DNA of 64,000 nt from Cornus controversa (Eukaryota > Streptophyta > Magnoliopsida > Cornales > Cornaceae), in NCBI GenBank assembly GCA_026545225.1, contig CM048845.1, forward strand, positions 118,671,033 through 118,735,032. Direction: 5' to 3'. Numbering within the stretch: position 1 is the first letter of the stretch; each line of letters starts with the position of its first letter. The notes beneath the pieces were generated by a model. That model searched no databases, was not told where the DNA came from, and worked only from the letters and a program-made list of their open reading frames with translations. Positions 11,331-22,190 of this stretch are shown piece by piece. The position numbers and the translations under genes are program-made.

Positions 11331-13266
11331 TGGGGGGTCGTTCTAGGGGGTGGGTCCACACGCTTCCAGAGGTCAGTGATGAGACTAGACCGGTCTTTTC
11401 TATGCCACGAGATATTCCTTTCTTGGTCTTTTGTTTTAATTTAATTTAATTTAATTTTTAGGGAGTCTTCAATACTTGTTTGTTTGTTATTAAATAGTTA
11501 CTAGTGTTTTGTTACCAAAGAACAGAAAATGCTGAATCATTCAAATTATATTTAGTTTAAAGTTTACTAAAAACAGAGTTAAAAATATTGGAAGATTTTT
11601 TTTCGGGAAAAAAAAAATTAAGTGATACCTACATATCATCATAGCACATCACATTTTCCTTTCTGTTGTGAATGCGAGAAATTCGTAAATTTGACTAAAT
11701 AATTATGCAAAATAAAATGATTGTAACTTGTCTAATCATGCTTAAACTTAGACACATCGAGTTTGATGCAAATCCTTAAATTCAAAATGTAAACATCAAT
11801 CGTGTTGCTTTATGATGTACACACTTATCTCACTTAAAATTGGAAATTTTGGTGACACTAATTGAGATTCACATTATTTGTCATCTCAAGGTTTCAAGTA
11901 TTTTCAACAGCATATATATATATATATATATAATGAATTTTTACTCTATTTAAAAAAAAAAAAAAAAAAAAAACACAAGAAATTGTATTTTCAACTAGAG
12001 AATGATAGCCGGCAAGCTGTGGAAATTATTATTTTTATGTTGTAGCATCATAGCTGGTCATCTATAGCAGCCAGAAACCAGGAAAAGTTGAGTCCTTTCG
12101 ATTATTTAAATTCAAAAGACAAATTTCCGCGTGGTTGGTTTTCTTTGGAGAAAATGACGAGCCAAAAAATAAAAATTCGTTATGACTTGGAGTCAACCCC
12201 CAACGACCGCACTTGCAGAGTCTGGAGCTGGAATGAGAATTCTCTCTCCTTGCATATTGCAGTGGTCTTTCTACCGTTTTCTTTTCTTCTCTTCTTTCAG
12301 CTGCAGACTAATGTGATGTATATATCTATGGTTTGAAAGTGGGTTTTGTGGAGGACCTTTATTTGTCCAATTCAAGGTCTAAATTGTGGACAATGTGGTG
12401 TTAGGGTGTGTGAACGAGCTGCAGTGGGGTTAGATTTTATGAGGGTCAAGTCTAATTGGCTAGTACGGTCTACTTCCATTGCATTGGTCTTTCAAATTGC
12501 GAATAATTACTTGTTCAGACCTTTCTTACTTTTTTTAACTTAAGACTTTTCTGTTAAATGATTTAAATATTAAAGTTACACGTATTTTTTCTAAACTTAA
12601 GCTCAGTAAATGGTGCATAACAAAAGAGAGATATATACTTTGATTTTGTAACTAAGGCCATATTTGGTATAATAGGAGGGAAAGATAATAATAAAAAAAA
12701 TAGTAATTATATTTGGTCATGGAAAGTGCCAGGTGAGATGGCTGGCTGATACAAGTGCATCCATTGGATGCAATGAACATGGATCTTCTTGGAGCAAAAA
12801 ATTTTGCCATCTGATTTGACTCGAGACATCTTCCCTCCAAGACAGAGTAGATATGATTACACCGAGAGTTGATCGGGTATACTCTGATAATCAATATAAT
12901 ACTCTGAAAATTTGGACGTCAATTATTTTAAAGAATTTGAATTGCTTTATATTATTATTATTATTTTTTTATTAATTATTGTGAAATGTCTTGTCTCTAT
13001 AGTTTATTATTTTAGGTGAGTTGTTTTTATTTTATATGCATTTTATCATTTTATGTGGATTGCGTATGTTTTATAGCTTCCATTTATTTCATGTAAATTT
13101 CTCTGTTTATATTTTTATCATTTTATGTGAATTGTTTATTGGTTTTGTATTGTTTTATTTAAATCTTTTAAATGCTTTGGTTTGGGCTAGGGAGGAATCT
13201 GGATTAGAATGGTTGGACTAAGGACATGCTTAAGTTGTTGGGCCAGGGTTATAGTTATATTATTAT
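11331..13266. other. Intergenic AT-rich region
   Basis: No gene was recognised. The stretch contains a TA run at about 11913-11931, a poly(A) run at about 11950-11972 and TTTTA-rich sequence toward 13150. Short open frames here lack any recognisable protein features. Confidence 0.4.
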
Positions 13267-13447
13267 GAGAAATGCTAAACGTCATGAAATTTTATCATGA
13301 ATTACCATCATGAATGATGTGACAGGTAATAATATCATTGGGATTCTGTGTATGGGGGGAATCCCATCAATACTAACTTACCATTTAATTGCCACATCAT
13401 TCAAGATAAAAATTTATGAAATATTTTCATGACGTGTAGCATTACTC
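13267..13447. mobile_element. 181-bp foldback MITE, Mutator-like
   Basis: The ends are long inverted repeats: GAGAAATGCTAAACGTCATG at the left and CATGACGTGTAGCATTACTC at the right. The 9-bp flank TATTATTAT is present on both sides (13258-13266 and 13448-13456), although it lies in an ATT microsatellite, so the duplication is not decisive. There is no coding capacity. Confidence 0.7.
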
Positions 13448-13549
13448 TATTATTATTATTATTATTATTATTTAGTTATTTAGTTTTTAGAAAAAAAATA
13501 ATAATATAATAAAATAATTAGGACAAAAGAAAATAAGAAATTAGGGTTT

Positions 13550-16450
13550 TTGCTGTTGGCTTTACGTACAGAACTAAGAGAATAAACGAAAGAGAGAAGG
13601 AAGTGAATGAACGATCGGGTAAATAAGTTGATTTGTCAAAGAGGCAAGTTCGAACTATTCTCTTCCCCTTTGCATCGTATACATATATAATATTTGTATA
13701 TACATGTTGCTGGAATATATGTATAATATATATATTAATTGTATAGACATGTTGCTAGAAATTTGTATGCAATTAATTATAAAATTAAATGATTTTGCAT
13801 GCTAAGAATAATTTTGTGAATTAAACATGAAGATTTTGTAGTTTTGGTACTGTTTTAGGGCATTTTTTTGCATATATATATACATGTATATATGACTGTA
13901 TAGGCGGTATATATATATATATATATTAACATGAAATTGGGTTTACTGTATTCATCATTTTTGAACGTTTTTGTTCCGATTAAAAGATAGATCTTACTTT
14001 CTAGAATAATCCTTGAAAGTTTGGTTGTGAACCGTTGGGTAGATTGACGGGAAATTGAGTTTGAAATTTTAGATTTTCGAAACTTGAAATTTGGCATTTT
14101 TGATTTAGGCCGCGAGAGGGGGTGATTTTGGTATCAATACGTAGCTTAGATCGATACGAGTTCAATGGTATATTCATATGCGCGATTCGGTGACTGGAAG
14201 TGATTGGGAAGTTTGGTCACCATTGTTGAATCGTGGGAGTTTCAGGTAAGGGAAGAAGAAAAGAAAAGAAAAAAAAAAAGAAAGGGGGCAGCGCGCCACC
14301 GGTGCGTGCTGCCTGCGTCGGCGCCGTCCGGTGACTAGAAATTCATTTTTGGGCCCGACTCGTGGGGGCCCACCTCTGGGTCCGATATGGGCCCATTCCG
14401 ATTTATTTTAATATTTGTTTTGAATTTTTGAAATTTTTGTAAAAACTTGAAAATTCAGAAAATTATTTTTTTAAAAAATACTTTTATAATTCTAAAAAAA
14501 TTCCCGAAATTTTATGTCAACTTCCTGGGAGTTTAAGGAGCTTGGGATTTAAATTTATGTCGAAATGATTTACCATTGTCTTTAAATTAAATTTTAAATT
14601 GTCTAAAAACTGGGTTTTTCAGCTTCTTTAATTTTAGAAAATACTTAGAAATTTCCAAAAATTTTGAACTTTTTTTTGTAACTCTCTAGAGGTTAAATAC
14701 ACTTGGGTTTAAATTTTCAACTCAAAATAATCTTTCCTTGTTGTTCAATTGATTTTTAAAGTGTCCAAAAGTTGAATTTTCACCTTCTTTTATTTTTAGA
14801 AAATATTTTAAAATTCCAGAAAATTCTAGAAAAATTTAGGTAACTTTATAGGATTAAAATGCACCTGGGTTTTAAATTTCATGTGAAGATGAGTCTCCCT
14901 TGTGATTGTGTTGGTTGTAAACGTATGCCTCGAATTATGTTTTATTTTCTTTTTGCTAGAAAAATATTTTTTTTAAATTCTCAAAAATTATAGAAAATTC
15001 TAGAATGATTTAATAAGATTCTTAGAAGTAGAATAGACCCAGAAACCTAGATAAGAGTTAGGTTTAGACTCCCTCGTAGATTTGAGTGCACTGGGGGTTA
15101 GATTGGGTGTTTGCTTTCTAAAGTGCTTAAATTGTGTTATTTGATTTACTTGAATGTATTTTCCTTTAAGGATATAAATGCCCCTTAAATAATTGATTAT
15201 AGTTTACTTGTGAACGATTTGTCTTATGGTGATAATTTCATGTCGGATAATTTGAATTACTTTGTTTGTGTAAATAAAAATCATAATGCACCTTGTTTAT
15301 TTTATGTTTCATATTGGGAATGCATCTATACATTTTATTTGGCATGTAAGGATTGCCCGGTGTCAGGATCGCCCATACCTAATAAGGTATCTATGCATTT
15401 TATTTTGGCATGTAAAGATTGTCCGGCGTGTCAGGATTGCCCATACCTAATAAGGTATCTCTGCATTTTATTTTGGTATGTCAGGATTGCCCGGCGTGTC
15501 AAGATCGCCCATACCTAATAAGGTATCTATATATTATATTTGCTTTGTCATGATTGCCTAGATTTAATAAAATGCATGCATATGTTTCTTTATTTTTGAA
15601 CTTAAAGAATGTGTTCATTGTTAAATGATAAGGGTTTGTTGGGACAATGTATAAGATGATTTTAATTTATGAAAACATGACTAGGTAGTGAATGACTAGT
15701 ATGTATATACTTATACCTATTAAGGTATCAAAGGATAAAATGGTGGCATGTTAGAATTGTTTGAACTTGATAATATTTCATATTATGTTTATTTCTGCTG
15801 AACTTAAGAAATATGTTCACTTTTGCATAATAAGGATTTGGGTGGAACATTATAAACAATGACTGTTGTTTTGGAAATATAAAACTGGGTAAAAGAATAA
15901 CTTGTATGTTAAATCTATGAATTTCTTTTGTATCCTTTATACTGAGGGTATGTATATTGGTTCTTTGATTAGGATGTAGTAGATAGAACTTGCTCGTGGG
16001 TTTAACCCACTCTATTGACATTTCAGGTCCCACGCAGGTTTCCTCGCGAGGATAGAGTACTAGGGTTGGTTGTGGTAGACATCTACTCTCATCGGTCCTA
16101 GGGTAAGAACCTACCTTATTATTCAAGAGTCAAACTATGAACTCGTTTGGAGATTTTGGTTGTTAGTTTTAGATTAGAGTCTTAAACTTTTGTTTTTATG
16201 ATTAAGGGGTTCTTGGGTTACTGGACTTCCAAATTGTATTATCAAACATATAATTATTTGTTTACCAGTTATTTCAATTTAGTGGAATTTTTTGTTCAGC
16301 TTTTAAAATTTATTTTACTGTCTTTTGTATTCTATGCTTGTTGCTACCAGTTGTATGTATCTTTCAAGTTCTGTGTATGTGACTGGCCACCTCATGCGTG
16401 AAATTTTTTTTGGGGGTATTTCAATAAAGTCAGTACTTGATAAGATATGA
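13550..16450 (+). mobile_element. Ty3/gypsy LTR or leader-like remnant
   Basis: This long non-coding stretch looks like plant chromovirus LTR or leader sequence. It has a GC-rich patch (about 14285-14400), several repeats of a phrase such as AAATTCCAGAAAATTCTAG, and the tandem block at 15341-15540. No terminal TG/CA pair or target duplication could be fixed and no coding domains are adjacent, so edges and family are tentative. Confidence 0.35.
15341..15540 (+). repeat. Three tandem copies of a 66-68-bp unit
   Basis: The phrase CGCCCATACCTAATAAGGTA recurs three times with small changes, preceded each time by a GGCATGTAAGGATTGCCCGG-like phrase starting at 15341, 15407 and 15475. Head-to-tail units with few differences suggest local duplication inside the LTR-like region. 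Confidence 0.8.
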
Positions 16451-16846
16451 TCAGAAAAGTAATTTTGTAATTAAATTGTGGCGTAACTTTTGATGTGTCC
16501 AACTCTCCTTTGTATAAGATTGTGGCGTACCTTTTGATACAATTTTTGAATAAAATCAAGTTAAGCAACATTCACCCAAACCAACAAGTGATAATGTGTT
16601 ATACAATCTCAATGAAAAGCACTTGAGTTGGCCACATGTATCAATATTTGTCCGTTTGACATTGTTGTTGTAACGATGAAAACACTTTTATTGGTAGAGC
16701 TGTCATAAAAGTGCGATGAGTAAAAAACATGCTAGGCGTTTGGTGATGTATTTTATAAAACACTTTTTATACTTATAGTTGTTTAGTAACAATGCTGCTT
16801 AAAGTACTTTTATTATTAATTTTACTATTTTAACCTGTCACGCCCC

Positions 16847-18330
16847 AAAATCCGAGTCACCGGAATCCCCATTCCGAGTCCGAATTTTGAGAGTCAACCC
16901 GTTCATTTAACCACATAAGCTATTCCAAAAATCCTATAATCGCGAAATCAATATTGTACACATGTGTTTATATGTGTGTGCACTCATCATTATACACTCA
17001 GTGGGCCCCACAATGGTGTATGCATTTATCCTCATCGAGTGAAGTCTGAAATCAATTAAGTTTCAGGTTAGTCCAGTATTGGTCGGCTGATGGACTCCCT
17101 TTCAGCCGGCTGAAAACTGGGAGCATCATCAGTCAACTAAATAATTTCTTTGGCCGGCTGATGGACTCATTTCGGCCGGCTGATAAGATCCTTCAGCTGC
17201 TGCTGCTGAGTCTGAAGATTCCAACTATCGGGACTTTTGATGTACCGGTCGGCTGATAGACCAATCAGTTGATTGAGAATCCCCAAAACCTGATACTTTG
17301 TTATTTCAAATCCCCAAAGATTCTTATGTACAAGCCAACTCATATACATAGATCAAAATTATCATTACGTATACTAAAACCATCCATTTGCATATAAAAA
17401 TATGTAAAAAGATCCTTAATTATCCCATATTCAAATTACAATGTGTCGATAAATGTCTAAACATGATATGCAAAACATATAGTGGATAATCTCGAACAAG
17501 AGATCGAGCACTCCAATCCCAAGTACCTTAAGCCCCGTCGATCACCGGTGCCTTATCTATAAAATATTTGGGAAAAGAGGTGAGTGCCAACATGCCTAAT
17601 AGAGATACCTAAACCAACTTATGCATCGACTCGACACGACCTACATGAAATGCAATCATGACGTTCCTATGTACTACATGACATACTCTCAATGCTCGTA
17701 AAATGTAATCACGGCATTTCTACACACTACGTGGCATACATGAATGATCATGTTCAAGGAACCCTAATGTAATACATAGATATTTCAAATGTTCAACAAT
17801 ACTTAATCAATAGAAGGCCACACAAACATTAACATGAATATCACAATTCAATTGCAAGACTTGAAACACCAAGTCACAGAAATTTTAAAATCACATAAGG
17901 TGGGAGTAGTCGTAGATCTACGGGTCAAGAGCTTTTCAAACCAATTCCCCAAATTTGATTTTTGTGGTGAATTAAATGATATAATTCTATTTACATTTTC
18001 TCTCTTTCTTTTAATTTGCTCCTTATTACTACTAACTCTCTACTAATCACATATTAACATTTTCTCTTCCCAACTTATCTTTAAGTCCCTCAAGTATTCA
18101 TATACGCCCTTATACAAATTTCTGAGACTCGTGAGAGTCTTCCGAGTCATCCAACTCCTCCCGGGTCCCACACTTGAACTCAATTTTTTTTGAAAAAGTT
18201 TCATCGTATATAAAACACACATTTAAACTAATTTCTCATGTTTTATCATAATTAAAATATAATTAATTGTCATTAAAAATTAAAAGAAATTCCAAGGCTT
18301 TACATACTCATATAATAATAAGATGTGCAT
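16847..18330 (-). mobile_element. Probable solo LTR of a Ty3/gypsy element
   Basis: The left edge reads TGTCACGCCCCAAAATCCG, the reverse complement of the GGGGCGTGACA end common to plant Ty3/gypsy LTRs. This places the LTR on the minus strand with its 3' end at 16847. The interior has a repeated GGCCGGCTGATGGACTC phrase (about 17080-17180) and GAGGTGAGTGCCAAC. The other edge was not fixed, no matching target duplication was found, and no internal domains are attached. Confidence 0.4.
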
Positions 18331-18335
18331 TAGTC

Positions 18336-19202
18336 TAGAGGTGCAACTTGAGGGTCAATTCAAACCAACCCAAGCCCAATCCAATTTTTCACAGGTTTTG
18401 GCCAATATTTTTAAAATTAGGGTTGGGCTTGAGTTGAAAAATCTCAACACAAACTTATTTATATATATTTTTTAATTTTAAATATACTATATAAGAGGTA
18501 ATATTGTATTTATAAAAAATAAACATGGATTATATTGTCAAAAAAAATAAGTGACCTAAAATATCAGACAATTATCGTCAATGCAATTTCAAAAACTCTA
18601 ATTTTGACTTTCATCAAAAAGTGCATTTTGAATTCAAACTCTGCTCCTTAAATGTGATTCCTTTCATCACCAAACATTTCTTAACGCATTTTTTGGGATT
18701 AAAAGTACTTCTCAAGAGTTGAGAAGTAGTCCCAAACGGGCCCATATATCTAATCAGCAAAACCCATTACTTTTATTTGCAAAATGGTCACAATCATTGA
18801 GATTACTATACAAGTGCTATTTTGTGCCATGTTATATGAAATATAATATCAACAAATAGATGATTGAAATAGAATAAGGAAAAGAGAATAAAATAAAAAC
18901 AGAAGTAAAAGTTTTAACTTAAGAGGAAATTATGTTTATAATTGTATCTGTATAATAAGTATGTAAGCAGTAGGTAATGAAGTATATAATAAATAATTTA
19001 ACATATATGTGCAAAATTAATTGCTCGATTCGGTTCAAACCAGTTTTGTAATTTTTAAATCCCTATTCGAATCGCGAAATAATGGTTTCATTAATTTTGG
19101 AACCATGTTCTGATCGAACCGTTAGAGAATTGGTCCGAACTGTCCGGTTCGGATTGGACCGGTTTGGTTTTTCGGTTTGAGTGGACTTTTGCACACCCTT
19201 GA
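18336..19202. repeat. hAT-like GGGTTGGG and GGTTCGG repeat remnants
   Basis: The segment starts TAGAGGTGCAAC and continues with AGGGTTGGGCTTGAG. It ends with GGACCGGTTTGGTTTTTCGG and TTTTGCACACCCTT, the right-end type of the same repeat class. The middle (18540-18760) is different sequence, so this may be two remnants side by side rather than one element. Confidence 0.4.
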
Positions 19203-19754
19203 TTAATGGAATGCAATCGGCCAGCCATTTTATATAGTGTAACATTGTCCTTCTTTTAATTTTTTATTTTTATCAGCATTAATTAATTAGTTAAGGGAAA
19301 AGGTATGTTTTTTTTATAATTTAAAAGTGAAAGGAAATGAGGAAAATAAGAGAGTTATTAATATAACTTTCATAATGCATGTATTATCCCAAACCTATAA
19401 AGAAAAAAATTATAATGACTTTTTAGTTCTTGTTTACTCTTTTTTATAGGGAACACGTAGGTAACCGTTTATGTTTACTGTTTATTATTTAAGTGTTTAT
19501 ATAAACAGTGTTTATGTTACGATTTTGTTTATCCAAAAACCTGAGTATTGTTTGATAACAAAAAAATGTTTGGCCTATTTTAAAAATCATAAACAGGAAA
19601 ACATGTTTGATAACCTTAAACTATTTTTTTTAAAAATCAACACAATAAATTACATAAAAAGTCAAGTTCATGCTAAAACAAATCTATAAAGTAATAACAG
19701 AGTAAGAAATGCACATAAAAAGAAACCAATAATATTTGGTTACATATATATCTA
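19203..19754. other. AT-rich spacer, nothing recognised
   Basis: Intergenic sequence left of the Tat-group LTR. No gene or repeat end was recognised. Confidence 0.4.
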
Positions 19755-20234
19755 TGTACACACAAATTTCGTGTCCAAAAATCTAGGAACGAAAATCAGT
19801 AACAAATAATCAATTTTATTAATTTAAGAAAAATGGGTTACAAATCTCTGTAGATCTTCACAAAATAAAGATAAAGTCCTCTGATATATTCGATCTCCTT
19901 GGTGATCCGGATTCAAGGGCTGTTAGAGTTTAATCTTGAGTTCGGTTGAAACTTTGGTGAAGAACGACACGTGGATGATGTGCTTGTTGTTCTTCTCCTT
20001 CTGGGTTTAGATGCTTTGAAACTTTGGATCTTGAGTGAAGAATTTTGCAGAGTTTCGGCTTTCTCTGAGAGTCTTCTCGTATTCTTTACTCCACCCATGT
20101 ACCTTTATTTATAGGCTTACCGGAAGGGTAGATTTGTAACTTTTTTATTTTATTTATAATTATCCTATAATTTTCTTTCATAATAATTGTGATAATTATC
20201 CAATATATACATAATAATTATTTTTGATAATAAT

Positions 20235-20279
<45 letters not shown>

Positions 20280-20466
20280 CCATTAGATCCATTTTCAAGT
20301 GGGCTTGGACTTCCCAAACAATTTAGATCAGCCCATAACCTATTTATTTGTGGTGGGTTTGTGTTTCAAATTATCTGACTCATTGGGCCACATTTCAAAG
20401 TGGGCTAAATTGAAGATAAACCCAAATTATATTTTGGGTCCATTTTGTAATTTTTTAATGTCTACA
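19755..20466 (-). repeat. 3' LTR of the Tat-group element
   Basis: On the minus strand the LTR starts TGTAGACATTAAAAAATTAC (from 20466) and probably ends TGTGTACA (19755). A TATA box is read on the minus strand as CTATAAATAAAGG at about 20106-20118. The start is well supported by the adjoining polypurine tract; the 3' edge is an estimate. Confidence 0.65.
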
Positions 20467-20487
20467 AATTGCCCCCACTTCAAGTCT
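20467..20487 (-). other. Polypurine tract of the Tat-group element
   Basis: The minus strand reads GAAGTGGGGGCAATT immediately before the LTR start TGTAGACA. This is the primer site for plus-strand DNA synthesis in LTR retroelements and fixes both orientation and LTR edge. Confidence 0.7.
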
Positions 20488-20599
20488 CGTGCTATATTGA
20501 ATTTGTCACGTATCTAAAGCGGGACTTGAAGTATTTAATTTTCGCAAAGTTGTTTTTTTTTTTTGCGAAAATCTAATTGCAAAGGGGATGTCTTCTTTG

Positions 20600-20850
20600 T
20601 GAAGTTGAATTGGAGTCTTGAACACAATAGGACATTTTTTCTTGTCCAAACGGAATTGAAGAGTTGAAGATCCTATTGCAAATAGGATTTTTTTTCCTTA
20701 TTCAAGTGGAATTGAGGACTTGAAGATCCTATTGCAAATAGGATTTTTTTCCTTGTTCCAACAGAATTGGAGTATTCAAAATCCAATATCAAATAGGATT
20801 AACTCACCACTATATATATGCAGCCTACGCTTCAGACCCTTCACATCAGA
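20600..20850 (+). promoter_or_regulatory. Promoter of the antisense PMD gene with palindromic repeat array
   Basis: A TATA box (CTATATATATGCAG, 20810-20823) precedes a likely start near 20840-20850. Upstream are about four imperfect units of 55-56 bp. Two carry the perfect palindrome ATCCTATTGCAAATAGGAT (20670-20688 and 20726-20744) and a third a diverged version (20781-20799). A fourth, weaker copy is at about 20620-20640. The array could bind a dimeric factor; that is inference from symmetry only. Confidence 0.5.
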
Positions 20851-20924
20851 GAATAATTGAGAGAGATCCCACAAACCGCTATTGAAAGGAAATTGAAAGA
20901 AACACGGTAAGCTCTTCTATCTTT

Positions 20925-21480
20925 CTCGCTTTTTTTTTCCTTCTTACTATCGTATTTTTTTCCTTGCCCCTTTTTTTCCATTCTTTTCTTTTTTTTTTTC
21001 CTGTCTGTATTACTTTTTTTTCCTGTATCTTTCTTTCTTTTCTTCTTCTCTCTTTCTGTTATACGTACGTATTGTTACCTTTTTTTTGCAGCCACTACCT
21101 TCTTTTTTTTTCTGTTTCTTTCTCCTTTTTTTTCTTCTACCGCCACTCCCTATAACTTGCCATAGTTGTACACCTTAATTAGGACATATATACATATAAT
21201 AAATTTCCAAGATGATGGCTCATGTTAGCAAAACCCATATGCAAGGTGCACTTTTGCATCTTCCACATATACGGTGCACTTTAACTTCACCCATGTATAC
21301 CCACGTGACGATTTTTTTCTACTTTTTTTTTTCACTGCCTTTTCCTCTCTGTTGGGCTTCAGGCTGACTATGCCTTCAATTTTTTTTTATTTTTCTTTTA
21401 CTACCAATATGCCTTCACTTTCCTCTTTATTTATTTTTTCTTTCAACTTCCTTTTTTTTTTCTACTTCTTTTTTTCATGA
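20925..21480 (+). other. Pyrimidine-rich stretch in the PMD leader intron
   Basis: Long T and CT tracts dominate the plus strand. Two short open frames here encode only phenylalanine, serine and leucine runs and are composition artefacts. Confidence 0.5.
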
Positions 21481-21864
21481 TTGAATGTGTAGAAACATAA
21501 AAAAAAAAAATAAAGATTTCTATGCTACCTACTAGTTTTGAACTTAAGACCTCAAGGAGATTTATTATAACACCAAACCATCTCTTCTGTACCACTTTTG
21601 TGTATTGTAAACTCTTGAAACAAAATATACATCTGGCTGAACTTTGAAAGGAACATTTTTTTTAGTAGTAATTTTGTTTTCCATGACTACTTTTAATCAA
21701 ATCTGTTTTTTTTTTCATTTTTATTTTCAAATCAACTTCCACTTGTGGGCTCTGCTTGAATTTTGTGTTGCCTCTGGAACAACACACAGATCCATTGAAC
21801 TCATCGAGGAAGACAACTTTCTGTGAGTTACTCAACTCTCAGAATATGGAGTTCAGACCGCCAT

Positions 21865-22190
21865 TCATTAGTCCCTTCGGGGTCCCTTAATGCCTTTCGG
21901 GGTCACTTTTATTATCCTTTCGGAATCACTTTTATTGTCCCTTCAAGGTCTCTTAGTGCCCTTCAGGGTCACTTTATCGTCCCTTCGGGGTCACATTTAT
22001 TGTCCCTTAGTGCCCTTCGAGGTCACTTTATCGTCCATTTGAGGTCCCTTAATGCCATTTGGGGTCATTTTTATTATCCCTTAGTGCCCTTTAGGGTCAC
22101 TTTTATTATCCCTTTGAGGTTCCTTAGTACCCTTCGGGGTCACTTTATCATCCTTTCGGGGTCCCTTAGTGCCTTTCGAGGTCATTTAGT
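21865..22190 (+). repeat. Minisatellite in the PMD leader intron
   Basis: About fourteen degenerate units of 20-25 bp built on CCCTTCGGGGTCACTTTTAT and a variant CCCTTAGTGCC follow each other. The array keeps one frame open for over 100 codons, but the product would be a simple repeat and is not taken as a protein. Confidence 0.8.

Noticed and set aside
15341-15540. CRISPR-like array
   Set aside because: Units are contiguous without unique spacers and the DNA is plant nuclear; it is a tandem repeat.
16847-18330. Complete gypsy element at 13.5-18.3 kb made from two LTR-like regions
   Set aside because: The two regions appear to face opposite directions, share no clear sequence and have no coding domains between them.
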